From: an uncultured Erythrobacter sp.
Lineage (GTDB): Bacteria > Pseudomonadota > Alphaproteobacteria > Sphingomonadales > Sphingomonadaceae
Assembly (NCBI RefSeq): GCF_958304185.1
Contig: NZ_OY284436.1
Span: forward strand, 203,501 to 267,500
Reading direction: 5' to 3'
DNA length: 64,000 nucleotides
The notes under the pieces are model-generated. The model had not been told where the DNA came from. It ran no database searches and was given only the letters and a program-made list of their open reading frames with translations. Position 1 is the first letter of the stretch; every line of letters starts with the position of its first letter. The position numbers and the translations under genes were made by a program. Positions 59,520-64,000 of the stretch are shown in pieces.

Positions 59520-61429
59520 GGCGCGATGTCGAGGCCGAAGCCGGGGACGGGCATCCCGCCGCCATCGACCAGATTGACCACCGGCGCATCGGCCCAAGCA
59601 TAGCGCACGCGGGTCGGCACCATGCCTTGCGGCACCGCGATCACCATGCGGCTGCCATCAAGGCTGGCGAGCGCGAAGCGGCAGGTGCCCGGCGCAGCCT
59701 CGCACAGTTCCACGCCGAGCGGGTAGGGCCCGCCCTGCGCCTGCAACGCGCCTTCGATCCCGGTGAAGCTGACCATCACGTTTGCGCCCTCGCGCACAGC
59801 ACGTTCGGGCATCGGCAGCTTGCGGCCATTGAAGGCTTCGGCCAGCCGCTTGCCCAGATCGTTCTTGTTGGCGGGGTGAATGTCGGTCGGTTCGCCAATG
59901 TCGATCGCGGTGACGAGCGCGGCATTGGCATCGGCGACGACGGCGCGGCGCTGTTCGTCGCGCAGCTGGCCCCAGCCGGATTCTGCCGGGGCAGAGCGGC
60001 GCTCGCCCCAATCGGCCAGTTGCACCACCAGCATCCGGGTCTGCGGGCCGAACTGGCGGCGCCATCCGGCAAACAGGCTGGCTAGTTTGGCGTCATAGGC
60101 GGGCTGGCCCGCGTCGGATTCGCCCTGATACCACGCCACGCCCGCGAGCGTCATGTGGCCGAGCGGCGCGATCATCGCGTTGTGCATCACGCCGATGCCC
60201 GCATTGGCATCCCACGGCGCGCGGGGCGGGACGTCGGTGACGCTGGTGGTCGCATAGTCCCAATTTGTGCCCAGCGGCACGCGCTCACCATTGGCGGCGG
60301 TGAAGGCCAGCCGCTCCGGCCCGGCAAAGAAGCCGCCGGTGTCCCACATATTGTTGGCCGCGATCAGGATGGTGTTTTCGCCCGCCTTCAGATGCTTGGT
60401 AGGCACGCGGTAGGTGCGCTCCACCCCCCAGCCAAAAGTGTAGCCGACCGGATGGCCGTTGACGAAGGTCAGGTCGAGATCGTCGATCGCGCCGATGGCC
60501 AACTGCCCGTCACCCTTGGCCTGTGCGGCGCTCAGCGTGATCGTCTGGCGCAGCCACACATTGGCGCGCGGATTGGTGGCGAGCCCGGTGCCCTTCCATT
60601 CGTTCCAGAAGGAGAATTGCGGGATCGGCTTCCAGTCGAGCAGCGCGGGATTTTTCCACGGCTCACGCCCGTTGTCCTGCGACCGCCACCAATCGAACCA
60701 CTGCGGCACGAAGGCCTGGGCGGCGGCATAGGGATCGCGGGCGTAGAGGGCGAGCTGATCGAGCGCGGCATGACCGTGGCGTTCGCGCGCGCCTTGCGGA
60801 TCATACCACGCGCGCGCTGCGCTGCCGCCCCAGTTCGAATGGATCAGGCCGATGGGGGTGGCGGGGTCTTTCTGGCGCAGTGCCTTTGCCATGTAAAAGC
60901 AAGCGGCGGAAAAGGGCGCGACGGTCTCGCTGGTCGCAGCCGTCCAAGCGACCGGGCTGGCGAATTGCGCTTGCGGCAAAGGCGCGGTCGCCTTGGGAAC
61001 CATCAGCAGCCGGATGCCATCATCGGCGGCGAGCCGCAGCTGGTTGTAGACATCGAGCGCCCGATCGACGGAAAGCTCCATGTTGGACTGCCCGCCGCAC
61101 AGAAAAACATTGCCTATCAGGATGTTGCGATAGGTTGTTGAACCTGTGGAATCGCTGATGGTAAGGGTGTGCGGTGCGGCGGAGTTGGATTGCGCGGGCA
61201 AGGTCGCCAAAAACGCGCCATTGTCGTCGGATTCCGCGGTTGTTGCGCGGTTATCCAGCTGTAGTGTCACGGTTGTTGCCGGTTTTGCCCGCCCGGAGAG
61301 CGTCAGCGGCGCGCCTGCTTGCAGCACCATGTTGTCGCCAAATCCGGCGTCGAGGACCGGGTTGGAAAGGGCTGTCACGGGCCAGATGATCGCAAGAGTG
61401 ACCGGCAAAGCCTTGAAAAGACAGTGCAT
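59516..61429 (-). CDS. Sialate-O-acetylesterase-type SGNH esterase (probable acetylxylan esterase)
   Basis: A 637-aa secreted esterase. It has a signal peptide (MHCLFKALPVTLAIIWPVTA), the nucleophile Ser in FLCGGQSNMELS (about residue 115), the second block GVAWYQGESDAG, and the C-terminal Asp-x-x-His-like DIGEPTDIHPANKNDLG. Although named after sialic acid, members of this family within xylan clusters remove acetyl groups from xylose residues, which fits here. The start codon shares one base with the xylC stop (TGATG). Confidence 0.85.
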   Translation of the reverse strand: MHCLFKALPVTLAIIWPVTALSNPVLDAGFGDNMVLQAGAPLTLSGRAKPATTVTLQLDNRATTAESDDNGAFLATLPAQSNSAAPHTLTISDSTGSTTYRNILIGNVFLCGGQSNMELSVDRALDVYNQLRLAADDGIRLLMVPKATAPLPQAQFASPVAWTAATSETVAPFSAACFYMAKALRQKDPATPIGLIHSNWGGSAARAWYDPQGARERHGHAALDQLALYARDPYAAAQAFVPQWFDWWRSQDNGREPWKNPALLDWKPIPQFSFWNEWKGTGLATNPRANVWLRQTITLSAAQAKGDGQLAIGAIDDLDLTFVNGHPVGYTFGWGVERTYRVPTKHLKAGENTILIAANNMWDTGGFFAGPERLAFTAANGERVPLGTNWDYATTSVTDVPPRAPWDANAGIGVMHNAMIAPLGHMTLAGVAWYQGESDAGQPAYDAKLASLFAGWRRQFGPQTRMLVVQLADWGERRSAPAESGWGQLRDEQRRAVVADANAALVTAIDIGEPTDIHPANKNDLGKRLAEAFNGRKLPMPERAVREGANVMVSFTGIEGALQAQGGPYPLGVELCEAAPGTCRFALASLDGSRMVIAVPQGMVPTRVRYAWADAPVVNLVDGGGMPVPGFGLDIAP

Positions 61430-62313
61430 CAGCTCAGCCTCGCGCGGGCCTGCGCAAACCCGGCGACGGGCGCGGCGAAGGCAAACAGGCTCCCGGCGAG
61501 CGGCCGCTCCGCCATGTCCTGTTGGGACATATTTTTGGTCGCAGAAGTGACAAGACCCGTTTTGAAGTCTGTCCCGCCGAACGCCATTTTGGTGATGTCG
61601 CGGGCGGGCATCGGGATGGTCGCGACCAGCGCGCCATCAGGCGAAAAGCGCGCGACGCAGCTGCCATGATAGAGCCCGGTCCAGACGTGATCCTCCGCAT
61701 CGACCACCGGGCCATCGGGGTAGGCGGTTGGGAAATGCGCCCCGGTATCAGCGAACAACCGCGCCTCGCCTACGCCGGTGGGCGAAAGGTCGGCGACCAT
61801 GATTTTTTGGGCGATGGTATCGGTGAAGTAGATCCGGTCCCCCTGCGCATTGACCGCAGGGCCATTGGTGATGGCGATCCCGCTCGGCCCGGCAGGCCGG
61901 ATCTCGCCTCGGTCGAAGACATAGAACCGGCCCGACTTGGCCCCCTCGGCATCATCCATCGACCCGAACCAAACCCGCCCCCAAGGATCGGTGCAGGCAT
62001 CGTTGAGCCGATTGGTGACGGGCTCTCCGGGAACCGTAAAAAGCCTTGTGAAAGCTTGAGATTCCGGCGCGAAAATGTAGAGCCCGTCCTTCAACCCGCA
62101 CAGCAATCCGCCCCCTTCAGCCGGGATCGCCCAGCCGATCTGGTCGGGCGCTTCGGTAAAGCCGTTGCTGCCGGTGGCCGGGTCAAAGTGCCACAGCCGC
62201 TTGCGCTTGATATCGACGAACCACACAATCGCCCGCTCTGCATCCCACAGCACGCCTTCACCCAGCAAGGTGTCGGCGGCGAGCACGGCGGTGACCGGCG
62301 GGGTCATCTCCAT
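61429..62313 (-). CDS. xylC: D-xylonolactonase (SMP-30/gluconolactonase family)
   Basis: Opens xylonolactone to xylonate, the second Weimberg step. The 294-aa beta-propeller protein has the family's metal ligands in LGEGVLWDAE (Glu), TNRLNDACTDPWGRVWFGSM (Asn, Asp) and VVDAEDHVWTGLYHG, and resembles Caulobacter XylC. ATG at 62313 or, overlapping the xylB stop as ATGA, at 62307. It lies between xylB and the esterase gene with overlapping ends, so the genes are translated together. Confidence 0.9.
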   Translation of the reverse strand: MEMTPPVTAVLAADTLLGEGVLWDAERAIVWFVDIKRKRLWHFDPATGSNGFTEAPDQIGWAIPAEGGGLLCGLKDGLYIFAPESQAFTRLFTVPGEPVTNRLNDACTDPWGRVWFGSMDDAEGAKSGRFYVFDRGEIRPAGPSGIAITNGPAVNAQGDRIYFTDTIAQKIMVADLSPTGVGEARLFADTGAHFPTAYPDGPVVDAEDHVWTGLYHGSCVARFSPDGALVATIPMPARDITKMAFGGTDFKTGLVTSATKNMSQQDMAERPLAGSLFAFAAPVAGFAQARARLS

Positions 62314-63062
62314 CCCGCGTCGACCCAGTAGTTATGCGCTGTGCAATAACGCGCATCGTCCGAGGCGAGGAACAGCGCCATCGCGGCAATGTCGACCGGC
62401 TGGATGCGGCCATCAAGGCATTGGGCGGCAACGATTTCCGCCTCACCCTCGGGCGAATACCACTGCATCTGGCGCGGGGTCTGGACGTTGCCAGGGATGA
62501 TGGTGTTGACCCGGATGTTGTCCCGTCCCAACTCGCGCGCCAAGCTGCGGGTCAAGCCCTCAATCGCGGCCTTGGCGGTCTGGTAGATCACCAGATCCTT
62601 CAACCCCAGGTGCCAGCTGATTGAGCCCATGTTGACGATCGACCCGCCGCCCGCCGCCCGCATCGCGGGCACCACGGCCTTGGCGGCGAAGAACTGGTGC
62701 TTGAGGTTCACCGCCATCCGATCGTCCCAATAGGCCGGGGTGACATCATCCAGAGCATGGCGATCATCGCTCGCCGCGTTGTTGATCAGCACGTCGCAGC
62801 CGCCGAGCTTGGCGATCAGCTTTTCGATCTTGTGCCCGTAATCGGTGCAATCCGTGATGTCGCAGCGCAGGAAGTGCGGCGGGATTTCGGCATCAGCGAG
62901 CCGCCGGATGAGCTGTTCGCTCGGGCTTTCCTGAATGTCGACAAAGGCGACGGCCGCGCCTTGCCGGGCGAAGGCTTCCACCACCGCCTCACCAATGCCG
63001 GAGCCGCCACCGCTGACGATCACCTTGCGCCCGGTAAGGCTCGGGTAGATCGCGCTGTGCAC
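62304..63062 (-). CDS. xylB: D-xylose 1-dehydrogenase (SDR family)
   Basis: NAD-dependent oxidation of D-xylose to xylonolactone, the first Weimberg step. The 252-aa protein closely resembles Caulobacter XylB as I remember it: SAIYPSLTGRKVIVSGGGSG at the start, DVLINNAASDDRHAL, GSISWHLGLKDLVIYQTAKA with the catalytic Ser, Tyr and Lys, and YWVDAGWR at the end. The GTG at 63062 aligns with the known N-terminus; a TTG at 63089, preceded by GGGG, is an alternative start. The open frame extends further but into the upstream gene. Confidence 0.92.
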   Translation of the reverse strand: MHSAIYPSLTGRKVIVSGGGSGIGEAVVEAFARQGAAVAFVDIQESPSEQLIRRLADAEIPPHFLRCDITDCTDYGHKIEKLIAKLGGCDVLINNAASDDRHALDDVTPAYWDDRMAVNLKHQFFAAKAVVPAMRAAGGGSIVNMGSISWHLGLKDLVIYQTAKAAIEGLTRSLARELGRDNIRVNTIIPGNVQTPRQMQWYSPEGEAEIVAAQCLDGRIQPVDIAAMALFLASDDARYCTAHNYWVDAGWR

Positions 63063-63162
63063 GCCAGCGCTGCTCGAATGCGCGTCCAAAACTTGTCCCC
63101 ATCCCTCAGTGACGCGGCGGATGATCCCTAACCGGCGCGCCTTGTCAAATCGTGTTGTGCCG

Positions 63163-64000
63163 TCAGATCCGGTCGATGAGACCGCGCGCGGCAAGGTTGC
63201 TTACGAAACCGCCGATCCCCATCGTCCATGCCGGAGCATCGCGCGAGGTTGTGACGGTGTTGGTCAAAGTGCCTAACCGGTGCGAGCGGATCGTCACCAC
63301 ATCGCCCACCTTGTGCGTGAAACCCGTTCCCGGCGTATCACGGTCCTGCGTCGGTGCGAACAGCGTCCCGCAGAACAGGACGAAGCCATCGGGGTAGTGA
63401 TGCTCCGACAAGCACTGCGCCACCAGGTCAAGCGGATCGCGGCTGATCTGGCTCATGTCGTTGCGGCCTTCGAGGCGGTAGCCTTCGGGGCCGTCGATGG
63501 TGAGTTCGACATCGGCGCTGCGCACATCATCAATGGTGAAACTGTCGTCGAACAGGCGGATGAAGGGGCCAATCGCGCAGCTGGCGGTGTTGTCCTTCGC
63601 CTTGGACAGCAGCAGCGCCGAGCGGCCTTCGAAATCGCGCAGGTTCACATCATTGCCAAGCGTCGCGCCGATCACCGCGCCATGCGCATCGCAGACCAGC
63701 ACGACTTCAGGCTCAGGATTGTTCCAATGCGAATCCGATCGCACCCCGACCATCGCACCAGTGCCCACCGCTGACAGCACCGGCGCTTTGGAAAAGATTT
63801 CCGCATCCGGGCCGATGGCGACCTCGAGATATTGCGACCACATCCCCTCTTCGATCAGCACTGCCTTCAATTGCGCCGCAGCCTCACTGCCCGGGACGAC
63901 AGCGCGGATTCCAGCGCCGACCTTGTCTTCAAGCTGCGCGCGGATCGCGGCAGCTTCGGCCGCATCGCCGCGGGCGCGTTCCTCGATCACGCGCTCGATG
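63163..64000 (-). CDS. xylX: 2-keto-3-deoxy-D-xylonate dehydratase, FAH family (partial, N-terminus beyond window)
   Basis: Converts 2-keto-3-deoxyxylonate to 2-oxoglutarate semialdehyde, the fourth Weimberg step. At least 279 residues are visible and the frame is open to the window edge, so the N-terminal part is missing (Caulobacter XylX is about 385 aa). Visible features are WNNPEPEVVLV and LGNDVNLRDFEG (metal-binding region of the fumarylacetoacetate-hydrolase fold), SKAKDNTASCAIGPFI and the C-terminal HKVGDVVTIRSHRLGTL. It is the most upstream gene of the visible leftward xyl operon, whose promoter lies outside the window. Confidence 0.88.
   Translation of the reverse strand, partial: IERVIEERARGDAAEAAAIRAQLEDKVGAGIRAVVPGSEAAAQLKAVLIEEGMWSQYLEVAIGPDAEIFSKAPVLSAVGTGAMVGVRSDSHWNNPEPEVVLVCDAHGAVIGATLGNDVNLRDFEGRSALLLSKAKDNTASCAIGPFIRLFDDSFTIDDVRSADVELTIDGPEGYRLEGRNDMSQISRDPLDLVAQCLSEHHYPDGFVLFCGTLFAPTQDRDTPGTGFTHKVGDVVTIRSHRLGTLTNTVTTSRDAPAWTMGIGGFVSNLAARGLIDRI

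Overview
The window comes from a high-GC alphaproteobacterium, most likely a member of Sphingomonadales (Erythrobacteraceae: Erythrobacter/Porphyrobacter type). The main evidence is magnesium-chelatase genes bchI-bchD for bacteriochlorophyll synthesis, Caulobacter/sphingomonad-type TonB-dependent receptors, and a Caulobacter-like oxidative (Weimberg) xylose pathway. No insertion sequence, prophage or CRISPR array was seen.

Layout. (1) 1-5617: bchD (cut by the window edge) and bchI, then an FbpABC-type iron(III) ABC transporter split over both strands, with a Fur-like palindrome before fbpA. (2) 5775-10206: housekeeping metabolism (ferredoxin-NADP reductase, acyl-CoA dehydrogenase, SDR, aldo/keto reductase), with large extragenic palindromes between genes. 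(3) 10239-16282: a PhoB-like regulator with a degenerate receiver domain, a TonB receptor with a partner lipoprotein, and a small TPR protein, flanked by direct repeats resembling Pho boxes. (4) 16322-24297: a compact VirB-type secretion operon (VirB1, 2, 3, 4, 6, 9, 10, 11), with a good Pho-box-like sequence in front and no VirB5, VirB7, VirB8 or VirD4 seen. (5) 24425-30044: ppk-ppx, a queuosine-precursor transporter, tRNA-Arg(UCU) and rlmJ.

(6) 30067-64000: a locus of about 34 kb for glucuronoxylan use. The outer-membrane receptor (41673) would bring in oligosaccharides. GH10 xylanase, GH67 alpha-glucuronidase, two GH3 and one GH43 glycosidases, an SGNH esterase and a GH5 enzyme would strip and cut them. 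An MFS symporter would import xylose. XylB, XylC, XylD, XylX and a ketoglutarate-semialdehyde dehydrogenase would convert xylose to 2-oxoglutarate. A LacI-type regulator lies in the locus, and a palindrome with consensus TGGTAGCGCTACCA occurs at all three complete divergent gene junctions, suggesting one xylan regulon.

The least understood part of this locus is a set of four tryptophan-halogenase-family flavoproteins plus a cupin/JmjC-like protein around the TonB receptor. Three keep the catalytic Lys and Glu of the family and one has lost both. The second notable hypothesis is that the stripped-down VirB operon and the adjacent TonB/lipoprotein module belong to the phosphate-starvation regulon. 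All function calls are from reading protein motifs by eye; no database search was run.
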